Origin: Acetobacter oeni
GTDB lineage: Bacteria > Pseudomonadota > Alphaproteobacteria > Acetobacterales > Acetobacteraceae
Assembly (NCBI RefSeq): GCF_011516825.1
Contig: NZ_WOTA01000001.1
Location: 1 to 64,000 of the forward strand
Reading direction: 5' to 3'
DNA length: 64,000 nt
Part shown: positions 1-8,810 of the stretch, piece by piece
Numbering within the stretch: the stretch's first letter is position 1
Layout: every line of letters starts with the position of its first letter
Made by a program: the position numbers and the translations under genes
The notes under the pieces: model-generated
The model's input: only the letters and a program-made list of their open reading frames with translations
What the model was told of the DNA's origin: nothing
Database searches by the model: none

Positions 1-130
1 GCCAGACCGCTTCATCGACCACGATACGCAGTTCGAGCAGTATAACGTCGCAAAACTCAACGCACCCGACATCGTGCACACCGCACTCGCTGCTCTCGGT
101 GTCAGCGAGAATAAAGAGCAGATTGCCTAA
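1..130 (+). CDS. dxs: 1-deoxy-D-xylulose-5-phosphate synthase, C-terminal end (partial)
   Basis: Only the last 42 codons are in the window; the gene enters from the left edge and stops with TAA at 128-130. The tail reads PDRFIDHDTQFEQYNV, then NAPDIVHTALAALG, which matches the conserved end of DXS (thiamine-diphosphate enzyme, first step of the MEP isoprenoid pathway). The next gene starts one base after the stop, so the two are probably co-transcribed. Isoprenoids made here would feed ubiquinone and hopanoids. The family call rests on a short tail, so confidence is below that of a full gene. Confidence 0.8.
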   Translation, partial: PDRFIDHDTQFEQYNVAKLNAPDIVHTALAALGVSENKEQIA

Positions 131-131
131 T

Positions 132-872
132 ATGGCGAAACGCCGGGCCGATCAGTTGCTCGTTGATCGTGGTCTGGCCGAAAGCCGGACCAGGGCGCAG
201 GCGCTGATTCTCGCCGGACTGGCGTATCACGGTGACAGACGCGTTAATAAGGCCGGGGATTTGCTGGCGGAAGACGCCTCTCTGAGCCTTAAAGGGCAGG
301 ATCACCCATGGGTTTCGCGAGGCGGACTTAAACTCGCGCATGCTTTGCCTTTTTTCGGGTTTTCACCTGCCGGGCAAACTGCCCTTGATGTCGGTTCATC
401 AACCGGAGGGTTTACCGATGTTCTGCTGACTAACGGCGCAGCGCGGGTTTACGCCGTTGATGTCGGGCATGGACAGCTTGCATGGAAGCTGCGATCCGAT
501 GACCGGGTTGTTGTGCTGGAAAAACAGAATGCACGTCATCTTGATAGCACGATTATTCCGGAATCGGTGGGAGCTGTGGTTTGCGATGCGAGCTTCATAG
601 GTTTGCGGACGGTGCTTCCTGCCGCTTTGTCACTGACGACGCCAGATGCGTGGGCAGTGGCCCTCATCAAACCTCAGTTTGAGGCCGGTCGCGAACACGT
701 TGGAGCAAAAGGTGTTGTGCGTGATCCGGCTGTTCATGAAAATGTTTGCCAGACGATTGCTGAATGGTGGCAGAGCCAGACAGGCTGGGATGTCCTCGGA
801 ATTGAGGCAAGTCCCATTACAGGACCTGAAGGGAATCGCGAGTTCCTGATCGGCGCCCGAAGGAACGGCTGA
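132..872 (+). CDS. tlyA: TlyA-family rRNA 2'-O-methyltransferase
   Basis: A 246-residue protein with an N-terminal S4 RNA-binding domain (RADQLLVDRGLAESRTRAQ, residues about 5-25) and an FtsJ-like SAM methyltransferase domain (DVGSSTGGFTDVLL as motif I, then VVCDASFIGL and ALIKPQFE). Known TlyA enzymes methylate 2'-OH groups of cytidines in 16S and/or 23S rRNA; older annotations say hemolysin. The reading frame is open to 99, but I chose the ATG at 132 because it begins the canonical MAKRRADQLL start and lies just after the dxs stop, implying translational coupling. Specific rRNA targets cannot be read from the sequence. Confidence 0.9.
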   Translation: MAKRRADQLLVDRGLAESRTRAQALILAGLAYHGDRRVNKAGDLLAEDASLSLKGQDHPWVSRGGLKLAHALPFFGFSPAGQTALDVGSSTGGFTDVLLTNGAARVYAVDVGHGQLAWKLRSDDRVVVLEKQNARHLDSTIIPESVGAVVCDASFIGLRTVLPAALSLTTPDAWAVALIKPQFEAGREHVGAKGVVRDPAVHENVCQTIAEWWQSQTGWDVLGIEASPITGPEGNREFLIGARRNG

Positions 873-963
873 TTCTGTCTCTGCCGATTTTGCTCCCTAT
901 TTGCTATCGCTCATGATAGGAGCGCGTCATAATCCCTTTGATTGTCGTATAGGATGACACGCC

Positions 964-2145
964 GTGAGCGACACAGCATTTGCGCTCGACGCAGCTGACC
1001 GGGAGCGGATACTCGCCAAGTCAGCATTGTTCTCGCCGCCTCCGGCACAGCTGGATGATGGACGTCGCGAGCTTATCGGTCTTTCGCGGGAAGAGATTAC
1101 AGAAGAACTGGCCGCTATCGGAGAGAAACCTTTCCGTACCAAGCAGCTCTGGCACTGGATTTATCATCAGGGTGTAACTGATTTCTCCCGGATGAGCAGC
1201 ATTGCTAAGCCCCTTCAGCAAAAACTGGCCGGGCGTTTCATCGTTGGACGCCCGGAGGCCGCTGTCGTCCAGACATCCACTGATGAAACGCGTAAATTTC
1301 TGTTTCGTTTCCGGGACGGGCAGGAAGCCGAGACAGTTTATATTCCGGATCGTAATGAAGATCGCGGCGCTGTCTGCATTTCATCCCAGGTAGGATGCAC
1401 GCTTTCATGCACGTTCTGCCATACCGGAACGCAGAAGCTGGTCCGTAACCTGGGTGCGGCTGAAATTGTCGGCCAGTTCATGGCGGCCCGCGATTCATAT
1501 GGTGAGTGGCCAAGCCCGAAAGGCGAGATTCCACGTCTGCTATCGACCATTGTGCTGATGGGTATGGGCGAACCGCTTTATAATTATGAAAATGTCGCGA
1601 AGGCGATGCGGATCATCATGGACGGTGAAGGGATTGGTTTGTCTCGTCGCCGGATTACGCTGTCGACCTCCGGTGTCGTGCCGCTGATGGATCGCTGTGG
1701 CGATGAACTCGGTATCAATCTGGCTGTTTCGCTGCACGCGGTGCGGGATGATCTGCGTGATCAGATCGTCCCCCTTAATCGTAAATATCCGATTGCTGAA
1801 GTTCTGGCTGCCTGTCGACGTTATCCGGCTGCCAGCAATGCCCGACGAATCACATTCGAATATATCATGCTGCGAGGTATCAATGACAGTGAAGCAGATG
1901 CCCGTGAACTGGTGCGTCTGATCAGTGGCATTCCCGCCAAGGTCAATCTGATTCCTTTTAATCCATGGCCAGGTAGCGATTACAGGCCGTCAACACGTGA
2001 GCAGCAGGTGAAGTTTGCCCGAATTGTCATGGAGGCCGGCTTTGCTTCACCGATCAGAGTCCCTCGTGGCCGCGATATTCTTGCCGCGTGCGGACAACTG
2101 AAGACAGAAAGCGAGCGTCAACGTCGGGTAACTGAAGGCGTCTGA
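964..2145 (+). CDS. rlmN: Dual-specificity RNA methyltransferase RlmN (23S A2503 / tRNA A37)
   Basis: A 393-residue radical-SAM enzyme. The 4Fe-4S binding motif CTLSCTFC (CxxxCxxC) lies near residue 145, after the conserved N-terminal segment [29 protein letters not shown] and the C-terminal [12 protein letters not shown], holding the methyl-carrying cysteine, are typical of RlmN. It makes 2-methyladenosine at 23S A2503 and tRNA A37. The start is a GTG with AGGA about eight bases upstream; no ATG fits better because the N-terminus runs directly into the family-conserved region. It follows tlyA by about 90 bases, giving two adjacent rRNA-modification genes. Confidence 0.95.
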   Translation: MSDTAFALDAADRERILAKSALFSPPPAQLDDGRRELIGLSREEITEELAAIGEKPFRTKQLWHWIYHQGVTDFSRMSSIAKPLQQKLAGRFIVGRPEAAVVQTSTDETRKFLFRFRDGQEAETVYIPDRNEDRGAVCISSQVGCTLSCTFCHTGTQKLVRNLGAAEIVGQFMAARDSYGEWPSPKGEIPRLLSTIVLMGMGEPLYNYENVAKAMRIIMDGEGIGLSRRRITLSTSGVVPLMDRCGDELGINLAVSLHAVRDDLRDQIVPLNRKYPIAEVLAACRRYPAASNARRITFEYIMLRGINDSEADARELVRLISGIPAKVNLIPFNPWPGSDYRPSTREQQVKFARIVMEAGFASPIRVPRGRDILAACGQLKTESERQRRVTEGV

Positions 2146-2283
2146 AAGCGTTTCCTGAAAATATGATCGGAAAGGTCATCGTTCTCTGTGGTTCGCGTCT
2201 TGCGGCCGTGTTCACAAAGGGCGAAGTTTCCAGACTTTAAATCATATTTGTCCTGCGCTTCTGCTGCCAGGGAGTTTTTGTTC

Positions 2284-3153
2284 ATGTCCTATCTTGCTCA
2301 TCTTTCCGACCGGAAAGTCGTCGCTGTCAGCGGAGATGACCGGGTCCGGTTTCTGCAAGGGCTGGTCTCTAACGACGTGACAACTGTCGCTCCGGGACAA
2401 GCTGTGTGGGCTGCTCTGCTGACACCACAGGGGCGCTGGAAAGCAGATTTTTTCATTCTGGTAGATCCGGATGAACCACGTCTGCTTCTGGATTGTGCTG
2501 CCGTGCAGGCAGAGATGATTATTGCGACATTATCGAAATTCAGGCTTCGTTCGGATGTTTCTCTGCGTCTCGCCGATCTCGTTGTGCATGCGGCATGGGG
2601 AGGGCTGCCTGATGTCGCCACTGTAGAAAATGCCATTGTCGCACACGATCCGCGCCTGCCCGGAGCCGGGTGGCGATTGCTGTGCTCCGAGCCGTCACCG
2701 GTGGCCAGGGCTGATGCCGCTTCTTACGATCTGCATCGACTGGTCCTCGGGCTGCCAGATGGCGTGAGAGATTGCGAAGCAGAAAAAACACTTCTGCTGG
2801 AAGCGAATTTCGATCTGTTAAACGGTATTTCCTGGACAAAGGGATGCTATATGGGACAGGAACTGACGGCCCGTACCCGCTATCGTGGACTGGTAAAAAA
2901 ACGGCTTGTCCCGATTGCTTCAGAGGTTCCTGTTCCTGCATCAAGCACGCCTGTGATGACAGATGGCATGGAGGTCGGGCAGATCAGATCAAGTCATGAT
3001 CACTGCGGTCTCGCATTTCTGCGCCCGTCAGAAGTTGACAGTCATCTGACTGCGAGTGGTCACCGTATCGTTCCACGCATTCCTGCGTGGCTTGCCATGG
3101 CGCTTACCCCAAAGCCGGACCCTGACCTCAGACCAGAGGAGACACAGCCGTGA
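2284..3153 (+). CDS. ygfZ: Folate-binding YgfZ/CAF17-family protein (iron-sulfur cluster maintenance)
   Basis: A 289-residue protein related to glycine-cleavage T proteins. The diagnostic motif KGCYMGQE, followed by LTARTRYRG, lies near residue 195; this KGCYxGQE signature defines YgfZ (bacteria) and CAF17/IBA57 (mitochondria). These proteins bind folate and help assemble or repair 4Fe-4S clusters, plausibly including that of RlmN next door. The frame is open back to 2188, but the ATG at 2284 (MSYLAHLSDRKVVAVSGDDR) matches the usual family N-terminus. Its TGA overlaps the GTG of hisI by four bases (GTGA), implying translational coupling. Confidence 0.88.
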   Translation: MSYLAHLSDRKVVAVSGDDRVRFLQGLVSNDVTTVAPGQAVWAALLTPQGRWKADFFILVDPDEPRLLLDCAAVQAEMIIATLSKFRLRSDVSLRLADLVVHAAWGGLPDVATVENAIVAHDPRLPGAGWRLLCSEPSPVARADAASYDLHRLVLGLPDGVRDCEAEKTLLLEANFDLLNGISWTKGCYMGQELTARTRYRGLVKKRLVPIASEVPVPASSTPVMTDGMEVGQIRSSHDHCGLAFLRPSEVDSHLTASGHRIVPRIPAWLAMALTPKPDPDLRPEETQP

Positions 3154-3581
3154 GCGGGTTACGCACTGATGAAAAAATGGTGCTGAGCCAGGAAATCGTG
3201 GAGCATGAACTGAGTCGTCTGCGTTTCGATGCAGCCGGTCTGGTGTGCGGGATTGCGCAGCAGTACGATTCAGGTGAGGTGCTTATGGTAGCCTGGCTCA
3301 ACCGCGAGGCTCTTAAGGAAACTCTTCTGACCGGGCTGGTCTGCTATTATTCCCGCAGCCGTAAATCGCTCTGGCGTAAGGGGGAAACCTCAGGTCAGGT
3401 GCAGCGCCTTGTTGAAGCACGTCTGGATTGTGATGGAGACGCGGTTCTTCTGCTTGTCGACCAGACAGGGGTCGCATGTCATACCGGCAGAAGAAGCTGC
3501 TTTTATCGTCGTTTTTCTCCGAACGGCCTGGAGACCATCTCAGATCCTGTCATCGCCCCGGAAGCGCTTTACGGCCGTTAA
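3150..3581 (+). CDS. hisI: Phosphoribosyl-AMP cyclohydrolase
   Basis: A 143-residue HisI, third step of histidine biosynthesis (opening the purine ring of phosphoribosyl-AMP). Visible signatures are VCYYSRSRKSLWRKGETSG, the metal-binding LDCDGDAVLLLV and GVACHTGRRSCFYR, which contain the zinc and magnesium ligands. It lacks the HisE pyrophosphohydrolase domain, so hisE must be elsewhere, as is usual in Alphaproteobacteria. The GTG at 3150 overlaps the upstream stop codon; an ATG ten codons in is an alternative start. It is the only histidine gene in the window. Confidence 0.94.
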   Translation: MSGLRTDEKMVLSQEIVEHELSRLRFDAAGLVCGIAQQYDSGEVLMVAWLNREALKETLLTGLVCYYSRSRKSLWRKGETSGQVQRLVEARLDCDGDAVLLLVDQTGVACHTGRRSCFYRRFSPNGLETISDPVIAPEALYGR

Positions 3582-3676
3582 ATCTGGGATCGGCTGAGAA
3601 TTGATTGTGTGTATTCTCACTTTCGCTCATTCTCCGTGGGAATCGTAAACGGCGAAACGGAAAGGTCGGAGAAAGC

Positions 3677-4102
3677 ATGTTGGACAACCAGCCCGTTCAG
3701 CCGTCGGGTCATCTGACTATCCGGGTGATCGCAATGCCCGGGAACACAAATGCCGCGGGTGATGTCTTCGGTGGCTGGGTTATGTCGCAGATGGATCTGG
3801 CCGCCGGTTCCGCTGCGGGTACGCGAGCCCGCACCAAGACGGTAACGGTGGCAATTGATGGCGTGTCGTTTCTGGCGCCGATGACTGTGGGCGATGAGTT
3901 GTCCGTTTACACAAATATCGCACGTGTCGGGCGAACCTCAATGACGATTGAGGTGGAGGCCTGGCGCCGCGTCAGACAGTCAAAAGAAACACAACTGGTC
4001 ACACGTGGTCGCTTTATCTTCGTTGCGCTCGATGAAAATAATCGACCAGTTACGATTCCGCCTGAAAACTTAGTCTCAGAAGAAGGAAGCGAAGCGGGAT
4101 AA
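3677..4102 (+). CDS. Acyl-CoA thioesterase, YciA-type hotdog fold
   Basis: A 141-residue single-domain hotdog protein. The segment GNTNAAGDVFGGWVMSQMD, with the conserved N..GDVFGGW..S.MD pattern, is typical of YciA/acyl-CoA hydrolases that cleave acyl-CoA to free acid and CoA in the cytosol. The ATG at 3677 follows GGAGAAAGC; the longer open frame back to 3605 has no family-like sequence. The stop codon sits inside the left arm of a strong bidirectional terminator shared with rplT. Substrate chain length cannot be inferred. Confidence 0.88.
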   Translation: MLDNQPVQPSGHLTIRVIAMPGNTNAAGDVFGGWVMSQMDLAAGSAAGTRARTKTVTVAIDGVSFLAPMTVGDELSVYTNIARVGRTSMTIEVEAWRRVRQSKETQLVTRGRFIFVALDENNRPVTIPPENLVSEEGSEAG

Positions 4103-4135
4103 AAAGTTGCCAAAAAATGGCAATTTTTATCCCGC
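4094..4135. terminator. Bidirectional rho-independent terminator between thioesterase gene and rplT
   Basis: The left arm GCGGGATAAAAAGTTGCC and right arm GGCAATTTTTATCCCGC pair over 17 positions with one bulged G; the loop is AAAAAAT. A and T tracts lie within the stem on both strands. The element begins in the last codons of the thioesterase gene and lies between two convergent genes, so it can end transcription from both sides. Confidence 0.85.
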
Positions 4136-4185
4136 AAGCAGGCCGGAAGTGACCGGACTACCTGCAAAAAGCCAGTAAGACTGAT

Positions 4186-4542
4186 TCAGGCCAGTGCGGC
4201 CTGAGCCAGTTTTACAATTTCTGCAAAAGTAGCTGAATCGTCGAATGCAATTGCAGCAAGAACTTTGCGGTCAATCTCGATGCCTGCCTTATCCAGCCCG
4301 TTGATGAAACGGCTGTAGGTCAGACCATGCTCACGTACCGCAGCGTTAATACGCTGAATCCAGAGCCCCCGGAATTCGCGCTTCTTATTGCGGCGATCGC
4401 GATAAGCATAACGCAGAGCTTTCTCGACCCGCTCAAGCGCGATGCGGTAATTCGTCGAGGAACGACCGCGATAGCCCTTAGCAAGGTCAAGGACTTTTTT
4501 GTGACGGGCGTGAGTGGTAACGCCCCGTTTTACACGTGCCAT
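4186..4542 (-). CDS. rplT: 50S ribosomal protein L20
   Basis: A 118-residue basic protein matching L20 over its whole length ([53 protein letters not shown]). L20 binds 23S rRNA early in large-subunit assembly. It follows rpmI by 14 bases on the same strand, the standard rpmI-rplT pair. The usual partner infC is not upstream; an oppositely oriented dehydrogenase gene follows instead, so infC must be elsewhere. pheS/pheT, often downstream, are also absent. Confidence 0.98.
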   Translation of the reverse strand: MARVKRGVTTHARHKKVLDLAKGYRGRSSTNYRIALERVEKALRYAYRDRRNKKREFRGLWIQRINAAVREHGLTYSRFINGLDKAGIEIDRKVLAAIAFDDSATFAEIVKLAQAALA

Positions 4543-4556
4543 AGTTCAGATGCTCC

Positions 4557-4760
4557 TCAGACCAGCCCGTAGGGGGCCCACTGTTTCACGGTCTTCGCAT
4601 CCATCTCTGTCATGGTCTGCGGGCCGCGATTTGTGCGCTTCATTTTCTGCGAGCGATTGATCAGTCCATGACGCTTATTGCCCGGACCACAGAGCACCTT
4701 GCCGGTCGCGGTGATTTTAAACCGCTTCTTGACCGACGATTTCGTCTTCATTTTGGGCAT
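4557..4760 (-). CDS. rpmI: 50S ribosomal protein L35
   Basis: A 67-residue basic protein with the L35 pattern [20 protein letters not shown] and [14 protein letters not shown]. It is first of the rpmI-rplT pair. The start codon has GGGAGAC as ribosome binding site nine bases upstream (minus strand). A short hairpin (CCTCAC/GTGAGG at 4785-4799) lies in the leader, a place where L20-type autoregulation acts in other bacteria, but I cannot show that it does so here. Confidence 0.98.
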   Translation of the reverse strand: MPKMKTKSSVKKRFKITATGKVLCGPGNKRHGLINRSQKMKRTNRGPQTMTEMDAKTVKQWAPYGLV

Positions 4761-5029
4761 TTCAGTCTCCCTGACATTTGGTCACCTCACAAAGTGAGGC
4801 AGACAAGTCACGGCCGGGCATGCCCTACAGGCCCGGGCGCGTGAACGAACGGCGGTCATAACGAACCCGGCGCGGAGTTTCAACCCCGATCGTGTAGCGA
4901 CGCCTCTGATGTAAAATGCGAAGCCGGCATTTATGCTATAGGACTCAGATCAATGCGTCATCGGCCCCTGTGATGTCATCACGAGCCGGTATAGCTCACG
5001 CAAATCTGAAAATAGAGGAAACTGTCTGA

Positions 5030-6496
5030 ATGACCGGCCTGTCGAATGCCACCCTGCACAAACTTCCGCCCGAGGTGCTGACACCCGTTTACGACAGGAA
5101 GAGCGTGTTCGTGGGTATCGCCCATATCGGTGTCGGCAATTTTCATCGTGCACATCAGGCTCTTTATATTGATCATATTCTCGGACGCGACGGTCAGAAG
5201 GACTGGGGGATTGCTGGTCTCGGGATACGGCAGGGACGTCGTGAAGAGGAACGGGCAGAGGCATTTCACAGGCAGGACGGCATGTTCACTCTGACCGAAT
5301 TTGCTCCTGACAATACGAGTACGATCCGTGCTGTTGGCTCGGTTGTAAGATATGTGAGCTGCCTCGATGGCTATGAGCCAATTATTGCGCAGCTGGCTGA
5401 CCCGGCAATCCGTATCGTGAGTCTGACGATTACAGAAGGCGGTTATTTTGTGGACGGTGAAGGCCACTTCCGGCTCGACGATCCGTTCATTGCCGGAGAC
5501 CTGAAGCGCGAGGTGCCGGAGAGTGCATTCGGCCTTGTGACCGAAGCACTTCGGCGCAGAAGAGAGTCGGGAGCAGGGCCATTTACGGTTCTGTGTTGCG
5601 ACAATCTTCAGCATAACGGGCGCGTGGCGCAGGCGGCTTTCTGCGGTTTTGCAGAAGCGCGCGATGCGTCTCTGGGGGCATGGATACGGGAGAATGTCTC
5701 GTTTCCATCATGCATGGTCGACAGAATTGCCCCTTCCGTTACTGATGAGGATATCCGCCGTCTTGATAAAGAGAGCGGCGTCGATGATCTGATGCCTGTT
5801 TATTCGGAAGATTTCATACAATGGGTCATTGAGGATAAATTTTGCGCCGGACGCCCGGAGTTTGAGGCTGTTGGCGTGCAGATGACTGAGAATGTCGAGC
5901 CTTATGAGCAGGTTAAACTCAGGATGCTGAACGCCGGTCATTCCGTCCTGGCATTCTGCGGGCTTATGCTGGGGTATCGCAAAGTCGATGAGGCGGTGGG
6001 AGACGCACGCCTCATTGCTCTGCTGGAGCGTTTTCTGAATGATGATGTGGCTCCTCTTCTTTCACCACCATCGGACATAAATCTGGCGGCATACGCTGCG
6101 CAGGTTGTGCATCGTTTTCGTAATCATGCCGTCGGTGATCAGCTTGAGCGCATTGCCTCCGACAGTTTTTCAAAACTACCGGTCTTTCTGGGGCAGACTG
6201 TTCATGAACTCATCAGGAAGGGGAGTGACACACGGCGTGAGGCATTCGCCCTTGCGTGCTGGGCGGAATGCGAATGCGGTAAGGATGGCAAGGGTAATCC
6301 GATTGAAATTAGCGAACCTGCGGCAACCGACGAGCAGAAAGCGGTTTTTAAAGACAGTAATCTGCTCGCGGTTTTCGATCTCCCGATGTTTGAGGGCTGG
6401 GGTATCGCTGACTGTCAGACCTTCCGGGAAATGTTCAGACATTACCGGTCAGACATCAGGTCAAAAGGTCCTGCCCGGGTTCTCTCAACACTCTGA
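5030..6496 (+). CDS. Long-chain polyol dehydrogenase, mannitol 2-dehydrogenase family
   Basis: A 488-residue protein of the mannitol dehydrogenase/fructuronate reductase family. The N-terminal nucleotide-binding segment is HIGVGNFHRAHQALYIDHIL (residues about 31-50). The catalytic pattern K-x4-N-x2-H is present as K296, N301, H304 (KLRMLNAGH). Family members interconvert mannitol and fructose, or related polyol/ketose pairs, with NAD(P) in the cytosol; acetic acid bacteria commonly use this for mannitol metabolism. No transporter or regulator gene is adjacent. The start ATG gives full family length. Mannitol is the likeliest substrate, but arabinitol, sorbitol or fructuronate cannot be excluded. 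Confidence 0.85.
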   Translation: MTGLSNATLHKLPPEVLTPVYDRKSVFVGIAHIGVGNFHRAHQALYIDHILGRDGQKDWGIAGLGIRQGRREEERAEAFHRQDGMFTLTEFAPDNTSTIRAVGSVVRYVSCLDGYEPIIAQLADPAIRIVSLTITEGGYFVDGEGHFRLDDPFIAGDLKREVPESAFGLVTEALRRRRESGAGPFTVLCCDNLQHNGRVAQAAFCGFAEARDASLGAWIRENVSFPSCMVDRIAPSVTDEDIRRLDKESGVDDLMPVYSEDFIQWVIEDKFCAGRPEFEAVGVQMTENVEPYEQVKLRMLNAGHSVLAFCGLMLGYRKVDEAVGDARLIALLERFLNDDVAPLLSPPSDINLAAYAAQVVHRFRNHAVGDQLERIASDSFSKLPVFLGQTVHELIRKGSDTRREAFALACWAECECGKDGKGNPIEISEPAATDEQKAVFKDSNLLAVFDLPMFEGWGIADCQTFREMFRHYRSDIRSKGPARVLSTL

Positions 6497-6523
6497 GCTT
6501 CATTTTTCCGCCGCTGTAAAATC

Positions 6524-6550
6524 GGCTGACCACTCACCAGGAGGTCAGCC
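6524..6550 (+). terminator. Possible terminator of the polyol dehydrogenase gene
   Basis: GGCTGACC and GGTCAGCC pair perfectly around an 11-base loop, 28 bases after the stop codon. There is no T run behind it, so it may be a weak or rho-assisted terminator, or only an mRNA 3' end stabiliser. Confidence 0.35.
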
Positions 6551-6678
6551 AGATTCATGTGGGTGAAAAACCGGTCATGGTAAATCAGGCCTGATTGCCA
6601 TTTCTTTTATGTGGGCTGCCGGAATGTTCCAGGGTCTCTTTGCATCCGTGGCGTAGCTGGCAAAGAAAACAAAACTAA

Positions 6679-6716
6679 GAATTCTGTCTGTATTCGTTCG
6701 TATACAGACAGAATTC
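6679..6716. repeat. Perfect 15-bp inverted repeat
   Basis: GAATTCTGTCTGTAT and ATACAGACAGAATTC pair without mismatch around the 8-base loop TCGTTCGT. On the minus strand the hairpin is followed by a T-rich run (TTAGTTTTGTTTTCTTTG); on the + strand it is not. It could be a terminator for antisense or leftward transcription, or a dyad operator for the operon at 6953. No gene on the minus strand needs ending here. Confidence 0.7.
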
Positions 6717-6952
6717 GCTAATTTCCTAGTACATATGGAAAAATAATCACAGTAGTGATAAAAATTCCGGCATGACATAAATCATATGCTTATTTTGCAG
6801 TTCTTCTGAATGAGTTATGCATTTATTGCAGGATGCGGAGCAACGGTCACCGATTCTGCATACGCGTAACAGGTCACACTTCATTTGCAGAAGTGCTGTA
6901 CGGCTATGTGCAGTGAAACGGGGCGGGCCGGTTTTCCGGTAGTGAGGGTTCA

Positions 6953-8290
6953 GTGATTAAACGCATACTCGCGATCATAGTCGGCGCAGGAATTGCCGGC
7001 GGAGCAGGTTTTCTCTGGTACGCGTGGTACCCTGCGCTACCAAAAGTGGCGCCGCCGCAGCCCGGGCAGTTCAGTGCGGCTAAGATTGAGCGCGGTCGTA
7101 TTGTCGCGGCCGAGAGTTACTGCGTTGAGTGTCATACGCGCCAGGATATCGGGGGAGGCCCCAGACTTGCCGGCGACTATAAGATGGTTTCGCCGTTCGG
7201 TGCCATTTATTCGTCAAATATTACGCCTGACCCTGAAACCGGGATCGGGAACTGGTCCGAAGAGGCTCTGCGTCGGGCTCTGAGATATGGCATTTCGCGC
7301 GATGGGTCTCATCTGCTGCCAGCCTTCGTATATGATCATTTCACGAAAATGACCGATGCGGATATCTCTGATCTCTATGCTTGGATCATGTCCCAGCCGG
7401 CAGTGCATATGACGCGCAGACCTAATGGTTTCCCGCTGTCTATTTCACCTCGTTTCACGCTGGCCGGGTGGAAGCTCCTTTATTTCCGGCCTGGTGTCTA
7501 TCAACCCGATCCGAAGCATGATGCGATGTGGAATCGCGGTGCATATCTTGCGGAAGGCGCGGCGCACTGTGGGGCATGTCATACGCCTCGTGGCCTGCTC
7601 GGCGCGGAAAAAGTGCCGGACGAAATGTATGACGGTGGCGCTGTTGATGGCTGGATTGCCCCGCCGCTGAACGATAAAAATCCGACGCCGGTCGTATGGA
7701 CGGAAGATGAATTATACGACTACCTGCGTAACGGCGTTGCGCCTCTTCATGGCCCTGCGGGTGGTCCGATGTCGCCGGTGGCGCACGATTTTCTGGCAAC
7801 CGTGCCGGAAGAAGATGTGCACGCGATTGCCCATTATTTTGCTGATGTGGACCATGCCGCACAGCGCGTGGGTGGCGACAAGGCTGCTCTCCGGACTGCA
7901 ATGGAGCAGTCGAAGCGGGATCTTGCGGGGAGTGTGCTGAGCACTGATCCGGATGCGCGCCTGTATCAGGGAGCCTGTGCGGCATGTCACTATAATGCCG
8001 CCCCGATGCCCGTGCTCGGTCGCCCGGAACTCGCGCTGAATAATGCGCTCTGGCTGGATGAGCCGACCAATCTGTATCTCGTGATGCTTCGCGGTCTGAC
8101 TGCGGAAGAGGGGCAGAGTGGCGTGGCAATGCCAAGTTTTTACAACGCACTGAGTGATCATGACATGGCGCGTATAGCTGCTTATCTCCGTCGTACACGG
8201 ACGACGCTGCCGCCATGGACCGATCTCGATAAGAAAGCCGCGGAAGCCCGCAAACTGGTGGAAGAACCGCCAGTCAATTCTTCGCACTGA
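6953..8290 (+). CDS. Tri-heme cytochrome c subunit of a membrane aldehyde dehydrogenase-type complex
   Basis: A 445-residue protein with an uncleaved-looking N-terminal membrane segment (residues about 4-28) and three CxxCH heme sites: C57-VE-CH, C206-GA-CH and C342-AA-CH. This matches the cytochrome subunits that pass electrons from periplasmic molybdenum or PQQ dehydrogenases to ubiquinone in acetic acid bacteria. The GTG start follows GAGGG. It is first of a tight three-gene operon with a [2Fe-2S] and a molybdopterin subunit. That composition matches the acetic acid bacterial AldFGH complex, but nicotinate- and isoquinoline-type dehydrogenases share it, so the substrate is inferred. Confidence 0.85.
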   Translation: MIKRILAIIVGAGIAGGAGFLWYAWYPALPKVAPPQPGQFSAAKIERGRIVAAESYCVECHTRQDIGGGPRLAGDYKMVSPFGAIYSSNITPDPETGIGNWSEEALRRALRYGISRDGSHLLPAFVYDHFTKMTDADISDLYAWIMSQPAVHMTRRPNGFPLSISPRFTLAGWKLLYFRPGVYQPDPKHDAMWNRGAYLAEGAAHCGACHTPRGLLGAEKVPDEMYDGGAVDGWIAPPLNDKNPTPVVWTEDELYDYLRNGVAPLHGPAGGPMSPVAHDFLATVPEEDVHAIAHYFADVDHAAQRVGGDKAALRTAMEQSKRDLAGSVLSTDPDARLYQGACAACHYNAAPMPVLGRPELALNNALWLDEPTNLYLVMLRGLTAEEGQSGVAMPSFYNALSDHDMARIAAYLRRTRTTLPPWTDLDKKAAEARKLVEEPPVNSSH

Positions 8291-8324
8291 GTCTCGCCAT
8301 GAGTTGGGATCACGGAGCCGTATT

Positions 8325-8810
8325 ATGATCAAATTCAAACTCAATGGCCGTGACGTATCGCTCGACGTGCCTGAAGATACACCTCTCCTGTGGGCCATTC
8401 GTGATGACCTGGGGCTGACCGGAACCAAATTCGGTTGCGGTGTCGGGCAGTGCGGTGCCTGCACTGTTCATGTTGGTGGTCGGGCAACACGATCCTGCAT
8501 TACGCCGGTTTCCGCGATTGAAGACGCGGAGGTGACGACGATTGAGGGGCTGGATCCGGCTGGCGACCATCCGGTGCAGGAAGCCTGGCGTGATATTCAG
8601 GTGCCGCAATGTGGTTACTGTCAGTCGGGGCAGATCATGCAGGCCGCAAGCCTGCTGAAAGACTATCCATCCCCGACAGATGAAGAAATTGACGGCGTCA
8701 TGGGCGGCAGTCTCTGCCGTTGCATGACGTATATCCGTATTCGTAAGGCCATTAAGCAGGCCGCTGCTGCGATGCAGTCCAAAAATTCCGGGGAGACGTC
8801 CAATGGGTAG
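8325..8810 (+). CDS. [2Fe-2S] subunit of xanthine oxidase-family dehydrogenase
   Basis: A 161-residue small iron-sulfur subunit. The N-terminal ferredoxin-like half has CGVGQCGACTVHVGG, and the C-terminal helical half has CGYCQSGQ and CRCMTYIRIRKAI, together ligating two [2Fe-2S] clusters. These relay electrons from the molybdenum centre to the cytochrome subunit. A frame from 8304 (TTG) exists, but the ATG at 8325 with CGGAG upstream begins the family N-terminus MIKFKLNGRDV. There is no signal peptide, so it probably travels with the Tat-exported large subunit. Its last eight bases overlap the next gene. Confidence 0.93.
   Translation: MIKFKLNGRDVSLDVPEDTPLLWAIRDDLGLTGTKFGCGVGQCGACTVHVGGRATRSCITPVSAIEDAEVTTIEGLDPAGDHPVQEAWRDIQVPQCGYCQSGQIMQAASLLKDYPSPTDEEIDGVMGGSLCRCMTYIRIRKAIKQAAAAMQSKNSGETSNG

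Larger units (their letters stand above)
6497..6952. other. Non-coding region between polyol dehydrogenase and aldehyde dehydrogenase operon
   Basis: A 456-bp stretch with no convincing gene. It contains an 8-bp hairpin just after the dehydrogenase (6524-6550), a 7-bp inverted repeat TCTTTGC/GCAAAGA (6637-6666) and a perfect 15-bp hairpin (6679-6716). The right half is AT-rich and should carry the promoter of the operon starting at 6953, but I could not single out a convincing -35/-10 pair. Confidence 0.6.

Noticed and set aside
7455-8216. Minus-strand frame of 253 codons opposite the cytochrome c gene
   Set aside because: The + strand gene carries three heme motifs; the antisense product is Arg/His/Pro/Ser-rich without any domain.
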